From positions 58,673-122,672 of the forward strand of contig CAZUEX010000011.1 of assembly GCA_964619535.1 (NCBI GenBank): a DNA stretch of 64,000 bases, given 5' to 3'. The notes below the pieces were generated by a model. That model was not told the origin of the DNA, ran no database searches, and saw nothing but the letters and a program-made list of their open reading frames with translations. The translations under genes and the position numbers were made by a program. Below are positions 1 through 7,655 of this stretch, piece after piece. Numbering within the stretch: position 1 is the stretch's first letter; the number at the start of each line of letters is the position of its first letter. Origin of the DNA: Leptonema sp964619535 (lineage in GTDB: Bacteria > Spirochaetota > Leptospiria > Leptospirales > Leptonemataceae).

Positions 1-1
1 G

Positions 2-604
2 GGACTGGCCGCCCTTCTTGATCGAGCCAATGTTGATACAGATCAGATCATTCCCAAGCAGTTCTTGAAAAAGATCGAACGGACGGGTTTTGGAAAGCAC
101 CTCTTCCATGACTGGCGCTTCCTTGATGATGCGGGCGAAAAGGAGAATCCGGAATTCGCTTTAAACAAGGAGCGTTATCGCGGGGCAAGCATCCTCGTAA
201 CACGTGAGAATTTTGGCTGTGGTTCCAGCCGTGAACATGCTCCCTGGGCCTTGCTGGACTATGGTTTTCGTGTCATCGTGGCTCCTTCCTATGCTGACAT
301 CTTCTTTAACAATTGTTTCAAGAATGGTATGTTACCCATTGTTCTGCCTGCAGAACAGGTACAGGAGCTTTTTGACTTTATCGAAGCCCACGAAGGGGCG
401 GAGCTTGAGGCGGACCTTGAAAAGCAGGAGCTTCGTGTGGTGAATGTTCCGAAGGCCTATCCTTTCGAGGTTGAGCCTTTCCGTCGTGAATGCCTGTTGA
501 ATGGCTGGGATGATATTGGACTCACCCTGCGCAACGAGTCGGTGATTAAAGACTTCGAGAAGAGATACGCTGAGCAATTCCCGTTTCAGCTTGTTTCCAG
601 ATAG
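2..604 (+). CDS. leuD: 3-isopropylmalate dehydratase small subunit (5' end cut by window)
   Basis: Small (swivel) subunit of isopropylmalate isomerase; with LeuC it converts 2-isopropylmalate to 3-isopropylmalate in leucine synthesis. The reading frame is open to the left edge: upstream of the TTG at 65 it continues in frame as GLAALLDRANVDTDQIIPKQ, the conserved LeuD N-terminus, so the true start lies before the window and the TTG is internal. Family hallmarks are the DTDQIIPKQF segment, the RTGFG segment and the NFGCGSSREHAPWAL active-site loop. The protein then runs to the usual LeuD length and ends with TAG. Only about the first ten residues should be missing. leuC would be expected just outside the window. 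Confidence 0.95.
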   Translation, partial: GLAALLDRANVDTDQIIPKQFLKKIERTGFGKHLFHDWRFLDDAGEKENPEFALNKERYRGASILVTRENFGCGSSREHAPWALLDYGFRVIVAPSYADIFFNNCFKNGMLPIVLPAEQVQELFDFIEAHEGAELEADLEKQELRVVNVPKAYPFEVEPFRRECLLNGWDDIGLTLRNESVIKDFEKRYAEQFPFQLVSR

Positions 605-615
605 GTCTTCCTGGT

Positions 616-639
616 GCCTGCCGGCACAGGTCGGCAGGC
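616..639. terminator. Hairpin between convergent genes
   Basis: A perfect 8-bp stem (GCCTGCCG / CGGCAGGC) with an 8-nt loop lies between the stop of leuD and the stop of the ankyrin gene on the other strand. There is no strong T-tract on either side, so it is either a weak bidirectional terminator or a 3' stabilising hairpin. Confidence 0.4.
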
Positions 640-647
640 TGTCACGT

Positions 648-1814
648 TTACTCGAGCAATGCAGCTGCCTCTGAGTGTCCCTGTGCCTGGGCCACTGTTA
701 ACGGAGTGTATCCGTAAATGGTTTTCAGCGTCTTGTCTGCACCATTCGCAAGAAGAACGTTGATTACGGGGGTGGCTCCAATGTACGCTGCCATATGAAG
801 AGGCGTCATGCCTGTCACGTCAGCCTGATTGATGCTATCAGGGTTCATTTCTAGAATCTTTTCGAAAAGGCTGAAGCCTCGCAACGAGCGCGCAGCCGGC
901 ACGATTGATGCCAGCAGGATCGACTCTTTTTCATCGGTTAATACAGTCACGTCTGCTTTTCGGTCCAGGAGGGCTTCGGCCGCTTCTATATGGTTCTACC
1001 TGAGGGCGAGAAATAGGTGCGAGAGCCCGCCTTCCTGTTTGGAGTCTATCAATCTATGTGGAAGGTCGGCGATCATGGTCTTAGCGACGCGCATACGGTG
1101 CTGTCTCTGCAGATGCTGCGGAAGCTTTATGTGCCTGTGGGTCATTACGTTGAAGACTAAGAACACGCCACCCTGGAAAGATAGGGGTTGGTCCTTATGC
1201 TGGTTCAACAGTCTATGCAATGGTGTTTGCTGCCTATGATTCAGGGCCGATATATCAGCACCGTGTTTGATAAGGATCTGATAAAGTCCTCTTGTAGGCG
1301 TCAGGGTCATGGCCTCATGCAGGGGGGTGTTTCCTGCGAATGTGCGCGCATTAATATCAGCCCCGGCTTTCACAAGGAGCGGAATTGCCGCAGTATGCCC
1401 CGTAATCGCTGCTATGTGCAATGCCGTTTCTCCCGTCTCTGGTATCTGGTAATCGGCCCGGGCCCCGCTTTTGAGGAGGTCGCGAAGGATCTCCGTTTCC
1501 AGGGCGCCGGCTGCATAGATGATAGGGGAAACTCCGTCAAGAGAGGGCATGTTAGGATCTGCCCCTTTCTGCAGGAGAAGGCGAACGGTATCCGGGCGTC
1601 TATCAAGAATTGATTTGGATAGCAGTGTGATGCCGTCTTCGTCGTATGAATTGACGTCGACTCCTTGAGCGAGAAGACCATTGACTGCTTCCGGTGTTAG
1701 AAGGATCCTGGGAGTGGAGCATGCCTGGCTCATGAGTATTGCAATAAGCAAGAACAGCATGAACAGGGAAGAATGAAGGGAAACAATACGTTTCCCTGAA
1801 GGGAGTATTTTCAT
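648..1814 (-). pseudogene. Ankyrin-repeat lipoprotein interrupted by an in-frame TAG
   Basis: Read as one frame, this is a 388-codon ankyrin-repeat protein with an N-terminal export signal ending at a relaxed lipobox (SQAC, Cys about residue 32), so probably a lipoprotein. Ankyrin units are clear (GADPNMPSLDG, GETALHIAAITGH, GNTPLHEA). The frame is stopped by TAG at 996-998, in the middle of a repeat: the residues before it (HLFLALR) and after it (NHIEAAEALLDRKADV) join into a normal ankyrin helix pair. The frame then continues through another repeat (GMTPLHMAAYIGA) to TAA at 648. No frame change is needed. The open parts are 999-1814 and 648-995. It could be a recent nonsense mutation, a sequencing error, or a readthrough site. 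The upstream part alone could still make a truncated lipoprotein. It sits 100 bp downstream of the amidoligase operon on the same strand. Confidence 0.75.
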
Positions 1815-1915
1815 CTCTGTACCTTTGCTATCTAAATTAAGAGTAGATTTTACTCACAGGCAGGATGTTCAGTCTATTGGTAAAGTGCAAGTACTTTTGG
1901 AAAGAAATGATCTGT

Positions 1916-3205
1916 TCAGGCTCGATAGCGGCAGGGCAGAGGATGGTTTTCTATCAGACATCGCGCAAGATAACCGTAGAGAATTCGCAACCGATCGGAA
2001 TCAAGAGCTGACGACAGAGTCGGCCCGTGCTGGATGCTATCCATGACATAAGGGATCATTCGTTCGGCCGGTGGACCATGATCGATCAGGAACCGTATGC
2101 GTTCTGCAAAGACATGACTTTTGAAAATGAGGGCAAAGTCCGGTAACAGCACGCTAAGCAGCTGCTGTAGTAAAGAACGTACGGACGTCGACCGTTTGCA
2201 CCCGAAAGCAGCCAGGATATCTTGATCAGAGATTATGGCATGTCGCCCCAACCTCATGACCTGATTCATGAGATCAGTCAGGGCAGTTGTGGGGACATTC
2301 CTGGTGATGGATATGGGAGCCAGGCGTTCTTCGCAGATGGCTCTGGCTGACAGGAAGACGAATCCTGCCGTTGCTATGTCCATGCCCGCGCACTCCTGGA
2401 TATCCATCGTGCGTATCTCTATTGCCATTCGATCGAAGCGAGCGATGGCCCCGCGTGAGTTCAGCCATTCCTCCTGCAGAATGCCATCTGGATCATAGGG
2501 AGCAATGTCGTCGTAGATCCTGGACAGAATGCGATCGTGGTACTCCTGCATGGAATACACGGGCTCGGGAATGACATGACCTGAGATCGAGGGGATAAGG
2601 CTCTGGTTCGTTCTGTAGTATTCCAGCCTGGTATCGAGGAATGGCATTCTGTGAGAATTTAGAAAGGGCGAAGAGGCACAGAGTGCAGGCAGTAAAGGAA
2701 GCAGAAGGCGAACAGCAGCGTGCAGGCGTCCGAACTCCTCATCATTGCAGAAAGGGAGATTCAGATGCATGCTCTGCAGGTTGGACCATCCATGTCCTCT
2801 GCAGCCAAAGATTCTGTTATAGGCCGAATAGATCTCGCTGCTATCATGAGGCCACAGCAGTGTCTCCTTTTCGGGAACAAAGAAAGGATGCATTGCTGTT
2901 CCAAGGAGCATGCAGGCCGGGTGCAGACGCTGCAGAATGTCATTGGCCTGGCCTATAGAATGCATGATGTCGGCTTCGGCTGCTTCCAGATCGATCGTTG
3001 GTTCAGCAGTCTTCAATTCCACCACATGCATAACAAGTTCGTTCGACCAGCCTGTTTTGCCTGCCGTTAGCGAACCAGGCCATTCTTCCTGGCTGTTGGC
3101 GGCCAGTCTGATCAGGCGGTCAGCAACGGGGGCTACAACAAGGTCGTCCTGCCGGACGATCATGTACTCAAGCTCGATTCCACAGGCTTCGAAAAGATGC
3201 AGCAT
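1916..3205 (-). CDS. GCS2/YbdK-type glutamate-cysteine ligase-like carboxylate-amine ligase
   Basis: A 429-residue member of the glutamate-cysteine ligase family 2 (GCS2), which forms ATP-dependent amide bonds between an amino acid carboxylate and an amine. The N-terminal FEACGIELEYMIV is the signature start of the family (the GxELE strand holding acidic metal ligands). QSMHLNLPF and RGAIARFDRMAIEIR match later active-site strands. The protein is somewhat longer than the roughly 370 residues of YbdK. Its ATG shares one base with the TGA of the upstream RimK-like gene (TGATG), so translation is coupled. The neighbours are a second amide-forming enzyme and a cysteine peptidase, so the product is more likely a peptide-like metabolite or tag than glutathione. 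The substrate is unknown. Confidence 0.8.
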   Translation of the reverse strand: MLHLFEACGIELEYMIVRQDDLVVAPVADRLIRLAANSQEEWPGSLTAGKTGWSNELVMHVVELKTAEPTIDLEAAEADIMHSIGQANDILQRLHPACMLLGTAMHPFFVPEKETLLWPHDSSEIYSAYNRIFGCRGHGWSNLQSMHLNLPFCNDEEFGRLHAAVRLLLPLLPALCASSPFLNSHRMPFLDTRLEYYRTNQSLIPSISGHVIPEPVYSMQEYHDRILSRIYDDIAPYDPDGILQEEWLNSRGAIARFDRMAIEIRTMDIQECAGMDIATAGFVFLSARAICEERLAPISITRNVPTTALTDLMNQVMRLGRHAIISDQDILAAFGCKRSTSVRSLLQQLLSVLLPDFALIFKSHVFAERIRFLIDHGPPAERMIPYVMDSIQHGPTLSSALDSDRLRILYGYLARCLIENHPLPCRYRA

Positions 3206-4653
3206 CAGCGTGCCTTCTTCTGGGTTTCAATGCGGCGCAAAAAGGAGCGCATGATCGTCAAGTAGAGCTCTTCTTTCAGTTGTTCGTCTTCGATTCCTGC
3301 TTCTACGTTTGGATTGTCATTGATCTCGATTACGAAGGCCTTGCCGTTCACTTCTTTGAGATCTACACCGTAGAAGCCGTCCCCGATGAGATTGCCTGCT
3401 TCCAGGGCTGTCTTTATGACGAAATCGGGTACACGATAGAGAGGCATTGTTTCTGTTTTTCCCCAGTTTCGACCGGTCTGGTTCCAGTCATAGACCTGCC
3501 AGTGCCCGCGGGCCATGAAGTACCGACAGGCGAAAAGGGGCTGACGATCCAGTATGCCAATGCGCCAGTCATAATCCGTTGGAAGAAATTCCTGTGCAAT
3601 AAGGAGATCGCTTTTTTCGAACATCGGCGGAAGACGTTCCTCCCACTCTTCGCTGTCGTTCACCTTTACAACTCCAACCGAAAAGGAAGAGTCGGGCAGC
3701 TTGACGACAAGAGGAAAAGGCAGCGAATCGCGAAGCTGCGTATGGTCTTTGTGGAGAATATATGTCTGTGGCGTGGGGATCTTCCCTCGCTGCAACAGTT
3801 CGGCCAGAAAGACCTTGTTCGTACACTTGAGTATTGATCGAGGATCATCGATCACGACAAGGCCCATCGCCTCTGCAAGGCGCGCGAAGCGGTATGTGTG
3901 GTGATTTACAGCTGTTGTTTCGCGTATAAAGAGTGCATCAAATTCGGCCAGACGGTTTATGTCGTCGGGAAAGATGATTTCCATCTTAAATCCGATCTTC
4001 TCCCCCGCGCGAACAAAGCGATCAATAGCCTTCTGGTCCGAAGGACTGGATCGTTCATCCGGATTGATCAGGATGGCAAGATCATAATGGGTACGGTTGT
4101 TCGGGCTTCTGTAGCGTCTTTTCTGACATACATAATCGCGGGCAAACTGTGCGATGAATGGTTTGTGGTCTTCGGGCACCTCATTGACGCTGAGGATGGA
4201 GATGCCGGTGATGATCCAGGATTTTCGTTTTTCAAAGCGTACGCGAAAGAGGGGCATTTGCAGAATGCCAAATAGTTCTCGAGCCAGCTTCTCATGTCTG
4301 CGAGCAACGTTCTGACCGAAGTAGACGGAAAGCTCAAATGAGCAGGATTGTAGATCATTAAGCCCTTTCTGAATGGTTCCGTGCAGTCGCTGGGTGATCT
4401 GTTTCAGTACCTTCAGGGAGCGAAAGTCCTGGATCTTCATTACCTCGGGCATGACGCGGTGTCCGCGTGCCGTGGCCAGCAGGCTTACATAGTAGCCCAT
4501 GGATTGGTAGCGGTAATGACGGCTTAGATTGAGAATCGAAAGCCTTCGATCGTCCAGGTAATGGGGATCTGTAAGATAGCTGCGGGCAGTGACGGTTTCA
4601 AAAGGGGCATCGGGCAGATCTCCCTGTTTATCAACTACAATGATGGTTTTCAT
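3205..4653 (-). CDS. RimK-like ATP-grasp ligase with RLAN-type N-terminal domain
   Basis: A 482-residue ATP-grasp ligase. Residues 1 to about 190 resemble the RimK-like ATP-grasp N-terminal (RLAN) domain. From about 195 a RimK/glutathione-synthetase-like ATP-grasp begins (DLAILINPDE, then FIRETTAVNHHTYRFARLAE). Near the C-terminus it has the metal-binding strands GVDLKEVNG and EINDNPN. Such enzymes activate a carboxylate as an acylphosphate and join it to an amine. The gene overlaps the C39-like gene by 4 nt (ATGA) and the GCS2-like gene by 1 nt, so all three should be made together. RLAN-type ATP-grasp enzymes occurring next to GCS2 proteins is a known genomic association, but no product has been established that I know of. 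Confidence 0.85.
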   Translation of the reverse strand: MKTIIVVDKQGDLPDAPFETVTARSYLTDPHYLDDRRLSILNLSRHYRYQSMGYYVSLLATARGHRVMPEVMKIQDFRSLKVLKQITQRLHGTIQKGLNDLQSCSFELSVYFGQNVARRHEKLARELFGILQMPLFRVRFEKRKSWIITGISILSVNEVPEDHKPFIAQFARDYVCQKRRYRSPNNRTHYDLAILINPDERSSPSDQKAIDRFVRAGEKIGFKMEIIFPDDINRLAEFDALFIRETTAVNHHTYRFARLAEAMGLVVIDDPRSILKCTNKVFLAELLQRGKIPTPQTYILHKDHTQLRDSLPFPLVVKLPDSSFSVGVVKVNDSEEWEERLPPMFEKSDLLIAQEFLPTDYDWRIGILDRQPLFACRYFMARGHWQVYDWNQTGRNWGKTETMPLYRVPDFVIKTALEAGNLIGDGFYGVDLKEVNGKAFVIEINDNPNVEAGIEDEQLKEELYLTIMRSFLRRIETQKKAR

Positions 4654-5396
4654 TTTTCGAGGACGAGGAGATTCGCGTCAAAGGTGACGATGCCCAGCAT
4701 GATGGAGTTAATCAGCCGACCCGTCCCCACGGAATAGGTATGATCTGCTGTGCCCGAGGCAGAGGGATAGGGATCCTTAATGACGATGCGACCACGGCTG
4801 TCGAATCCCCCAAGGACAACGAAATGACCGGAGGGTTCTCCCCCTGTATCGTCATCTACGATCAACCCGGCATCATTGACCCGTTCTCGCATGGAGTTGT
4901 TCAGGTAGGTTGCCGAAAGACCGGCAATGACGGGTAACCTGCGGCTCAGGATCGAACGCAGCAGAGAGGCCGAGAGATTCTGGAATCGAAGCCTCCCTCC
5001 TGCAGCGAGAAACTCAAGGTACCGGGGAGTGGCCTGCTGGATCCTGGAATGGGGACGCTTCTTTTTTGCCTGCTCTGCGAGCTTTGCAGAAAGGTTAACA
5101 CCCTTCCGGAACCAGGTGGGATCGAAGATCTGCAGGTTGTAGGTGAAGATGGTAGCCCGGTATCCCCGTGCCAGGGCATGGTTGGCAAGCATCACCGCAA
5201 GGGTTCCGCCTTCTTTGAGGAAAGGGACCTCTCGGGCCAGATCACCGATGGACGGTGGATGTGGCTCATGAAATAGATATACTGCATGCAAACAGGTAAT
5301 GCCGCAGGTCGTGTCGTCTGGCTGGGCCGGGATGCGTACCCCCAGGGGATCGTCGGATTGTTTCTGTTTCACAAAGCCCTCACCGTGTGAGGGCAC
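4650..5396 (-). CDS. C39-like (papain-fold) cysteine peptidase
   Basis: First gene of the three-gene amidoligase operon. It has a papain-fold triad in the order Cys-His-Asp: QPDDTTCGITCLHAVY early, GHFVVLGGFDSRGRIVIKDPYP late, as in peptidase family C39-like proteins. There is no signal peptide or membrane segment, so it should act in the cytosol. It could mature or trim a peptide substrate, or act as an acyl/peptidyl transferase. The start is uncertain. The GTG at 5396 follows AAGGAAG closely but lies beside a perfect hairpin. A second GTG at 5372 (KQKQSDD) has a better-spaced GGTGAGG and would lie after the hairpin. Confidence 0.75.
   Translation of the reverse strand: MPSHGEGFVKQKQSDDPLGVRIPAQPDDTTCGITCLHAVYLFHEPHPPSIGDLAREVPFLKEGGTLAVMLANHALARGYRATIFTYNLQIFDPTWFRKGVNLSAKLAEQAKKKRPHSRIQQATPRYLEFLAAGGRLRFQNLSASLLRSILSRRLPVIAGLSATYLNNSMRERVNDAGLIVDDDTGGEPSGHFVVLGGFDSRGRIVIKDPYPSASGTADHTYSVGTGRLINSIMLGIVTFDANLLVLEK
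5376..5394 (-). promoter_or_regulatory. Perfect hairpin over the start region of the C39-like gene
   Basis: The 19-nt segment GCCCTCAC-CGT-GTGAGGGC forms an 8-bp perfect stem with a 3-nt loop, between two candidate GTG starts (5396 and 5372). In the mRNA it would contain the GGTGAGG ribosome-binding sequence used by the downstream GTG, so folding could control translation of the whole coupled operon. Confidence 0.4.
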
Positions 5397-5410
5397 GACT
5401 TCCTTACATG

Positions 5411-5440
5411 GGAAAAAAGTAAAGCCGAATTAATCGGTTT
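5411..5440 (-). terminator. Probable rho-independent terminator after the trans-sulfuration gene
   Basis: On the minus strand, an AAACCGA / TCGGCTTT stem (one mismatch) with a TTAAT loop is followed by ACTTTTTTCC. It lies just after the stop of the PLP-enzyme gene and before the C39-like gene, so it would separate the two transcripts. Confidence 0.45.
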
Positions 5441-5455
5441 TACAGCCTTTTCGTT

Positions 5456-6616
5456 TCAGGCAAAGGCCTTTGAAAGGGCCTGATCGAGATCTTCTTGCAG
5501 TTTATCCGGATCCTCCAGACCAACGGCAAGGCGAACCATGGAATCGGTGATGCCCATGGCAAGTCGCTTCTCACGTTCTACGTTCCAGTGGCTCATAATA
5601 ACCGGTGGGTCAAGAAGGGACTCCGGACTTCCAAAGCTGGGTCCGATACGAAAGATCTTTGTGGCATCGCAGAAGGCCCGCATGTGGTCGAAGGTGCCAT
5701 CGATGTCGATGGTAAGAAGACAGCCTCCACCGCGAAGGTACTTTTTCGCATTTCCGGCATCGACGTTTGATGCCAGCATGGGATGATAGACAGCGCGAAT
5801 GCGCGGATGGCTTTCAAGATACTGAGCCAGCGCCAGCGACGTTGCATTCTGGCGTTGGACGCGAAGCCTCATTGTCTTGGTGGCCATATACAGTCTGTAG
5901 CATTCCTGGGCCGGCAGAATGGCTCCAAGTTCGCCGATACGGTCCCGTATCTTATCGACCAGATCCCGCCTTCCTGCCACACCGCCGGCGATGAGGTCGT
6001 TCTGGCCGGCAAAATATTTCGTCATGGAATGGACGACAAGGTCTGCGCCATGCTCGATGGGATTGAGGTTAACCGGTGAGGCAAGTGTTGCATCGATGAT
6101 CGAGATCAGCCCATGTTTTTTGCAAAGGGCTGTAAGTCCCTGCAGGTCGATGATGCGGTAAAGGGGATTGGTGGGCATCTCCGTAAACACGAGCCTTGTC
6201 TGTGCACGGATGGCTGCCTCAACGGCTGCTACGTCGGGCTCTACAATGGTTGTGCTGATGCCAAAGTCGGGCAATGTCTCTTCGATGAAGGTCCTGGTCT
6301 TAAGATAGCTATCAGAGGTGAAGATCATATGATCCCCCTTCTTCAAGAGGGCAAGCAATGAGACGGTGCAGGCAGACATGCCAGAGGCACAGATCACGGC
6401 ATCCTGGGCTCCCTCCAGGTCGGCCAGTACAGATTCCATCGCCCTTCTGGTGGGGTTTCCGTAGCGGGCATACTCAAATCGGTCAGGAGATGCGGCCTCA
6501 ACAAAGTCGATCAGTTCTGCCGTGCTATCAAAGAGAAAGACGGAGGTTGGATAGATGGCCGGGCTGAGCGGCTTATGCGGGTCGGCGGTGAGCTGAATCT
6601 GGTTCTGTGAGTCCAT
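5456..6616 (-). CDS. Trans-sulfuration PLP enzyme (cystathionine gamma-synthase/lyase family)
   Basis: A 386-residue Cys/Met-metabolism PLP enzyme. Seen: the tetramer/PLP strand EYARYGNPTRRAMES, the cofactor aspartate in SIIDATLASP, and the PLP lysine in VVHSMTKYFAGQ, followed by the C-terminal SFGSPESLLDPP and VRLAVGLED segments. Such enzymes form or split cystathionine, homocysteine or methionine. Substrate choice (gamma-synthase, gamma-lyase or sulfhydrylase) cannot be fixed from motifs. The ATG at 6616 (MDSQNQIQL) is preferred because the longer frame adds 31 residues unlike the family and because AAGGAA lies upstream. metX, metW and metY lie 45 kb away, so this could be the trans-sulfuration route beside direct sulfhydrylation. 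Confidence 0.85.
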   Translation of the reverse strand: MDSQNQIQLTADPHKPLSPAIYPTSVFLFDSTAELIDFVEAASPDRFEYARYGNPTRRAMESVLADLEGAQDAVICASGMSACTVSLLALLKKGDHMIFTSDSYLKTRTFIEETLPDFGISTTIVEPDVAAVEAAIRAQTRLVFTEMPTNPLYRIIDLQGLTALCKKHGLISIIDATLASPVNLNPIEHGADLVVHSMTKYFAGQNDLIAGGVAGRRDLVDKIRDRIGELGAILPAQECYRLYMATKTMRLRVQRQNATSLALAQYLESHPRIRAVYHPMLASNVDAGNAKKYLRGGGCLLTIDIDGTFDHMRAFCDATKIFRIGPSFGSPESLLDPPVIMSHWNVEREKRLAMGITDSMVRLAVGLEDPDKLQEDLDQALSKAFA

Positions 6617-6742
6617 GAAGTTTTTATTCCTTACTGTACTGGTTGCGGCGAGTCTGCTGGCCGCGCAATCCTTTCCATTGCAGAAAAATGGAGCGATCCC
6701 GGTTTGCAATCATTATTCCTATCGGAATACCTGGAATTCTCG

Positions 6743-7531
6743 TTATCCGCCCACAGGCGCCGCCTGCGGTGCCTGCACGGGCAGGTTCAGCAGGATCATC
6801 GTTCGGGTGGCCGAGATGAGATACAGGCTGGTATCGGGGTCAAGGTGCATCGTGGTCAGGATGGAATCCATGAGCGGATAGCCCAGACCGTGTCCTCCGC
6901 CGCCTGTATTGATATGTTCGAGGAAGAACTGTTCTTCCATCCCCTTTTGCTGGAATTCCCGAAACGTTGATCTGGCCGACTGGATCCTTGTCAGATCCTC
7001 TTCAAGCAGAGGAGCATCGTTCGAAACGGATATATGCAGCTGGTCGCCGGCCGATTCAATGTGCACCTGTACGCCTATGCCATGTCTTTTGCAGAAGCGC
7101 TTGATATAGATCAGGTTTTTGAGCAACCCGGCATCGGACAGGTTTTTTCTGCCCATCCGGTGATCGATGTACATGGCTTCCATCTCAAGGATCTTCAGAA
7201 GATCGCTTAGAATCTTCTGACGGTCTGCCCGGTCAAACTGCACCTGTATGAGCTCGTTTTCCCCTGAATAGAAAACCTGATACAGCCATTCGTCGATTTC
7301 CCCCTTATGCACATCGGGATTCTTTTCCTGAAATCGCTTCCGGGCCTGCAGCCAGTAAAGGATGGTCTTATAGTTGGACTTGATGCCGTTCTTGATGAGT
7401 TCGTCACATATGATAAAGATATTGTCCAGGTGTTCTTCCAGCCACAGCCCTCGAAAGGCCTCCCGCAGGCCTTCTTTGACGGCCTCGGCTGTTCGGGGAG
7501 AGTATGTTCGTATGGAAAATGTCTCTGGCAT
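6743..7531 (-). CDS. GHKL-type (histidine kinase-like) ATPase protein
   Basis: A 262-residue soluble protein with a Bergerat-fold ATP-binding signature: an N-box-like ICDELIKNGIKSNYK near residue 45, SVSNDAP, and a glycine-rich GGGGHGLGYPLMDS lid. There is no phospho-acceptor histidine domain and no sensor, so it resembles a stand-alone serine kinase or anti-sigma-type ATPase rather than a complete sensor kinase. The ATG at 7531 (MPETFSIRTY) follows AAAGG at suitable spacing, better than the upstream in-frame start. No partner antagonist or sigma factor is adjacent. The function is unassigned beyond ATP binding. Confidence 0.65.
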   Translation of the reverse strand: MPETFSIRTYSPRTAEAVKEGLREAFRGLWLEEHLDNIFIICDELIKNGIKSNYKTILYWLQARKRFQEKNPDVHKGEIDEWLYQVFYSGENELIQVQFDRADRQKILSDLLKILEMEAMYIDHRMGRKNLSDAGLLKNLIYIKRFCKRHGIGVQVHIESAGDQLHISVSNDAPLLEEDLTRIQSARSTFREFQQKGMEEQFFLEHINTGGGGHGLGYPLMDSILTTMHLDPDTSLYLISATRTMILLNLPVQAPQAAPVGG

Positions 7532-7620
7532 TGACCTTTTGATAGGCAGAAAAAGAAGTGCACCGTCCAGCATTTTTTCTGTGGCCGGGGCAGGACCGAT
7601 TGCAGGCCTGGATTAAGGAA

Positions 7621-7647
7621 TTGACCTGAAAGCTGTTCATTTATTCT
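7621..7647 (+). promoter_or_regulatory. Possible promoter of the thiolase gene (leaderless?)
   Basis: TTGACC at 7621 and TATTCT at 7642 are separated by 15 nt, shorter than ideal. The ATG follows only 8 nt later with no ribosome-binding sequence, so a leaderless transcript is possible. Weak evidence. Confidence 0.25.
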
Positions 7648-7655
7648 TTATCCCT

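Noticed and set aside
65..604. Start of leuD at the TTG 65
   Set aside because: The frame continues upstream with the conserved LeuD N-terminus, so the TTG is internal and the gene is cut by the window edge.
829..1613. Plus-strand frames over the ankyrin gene
   Set aside because: The minus strand carries recognisable ankyrin repeats across this region; the plus frames have no motifs.
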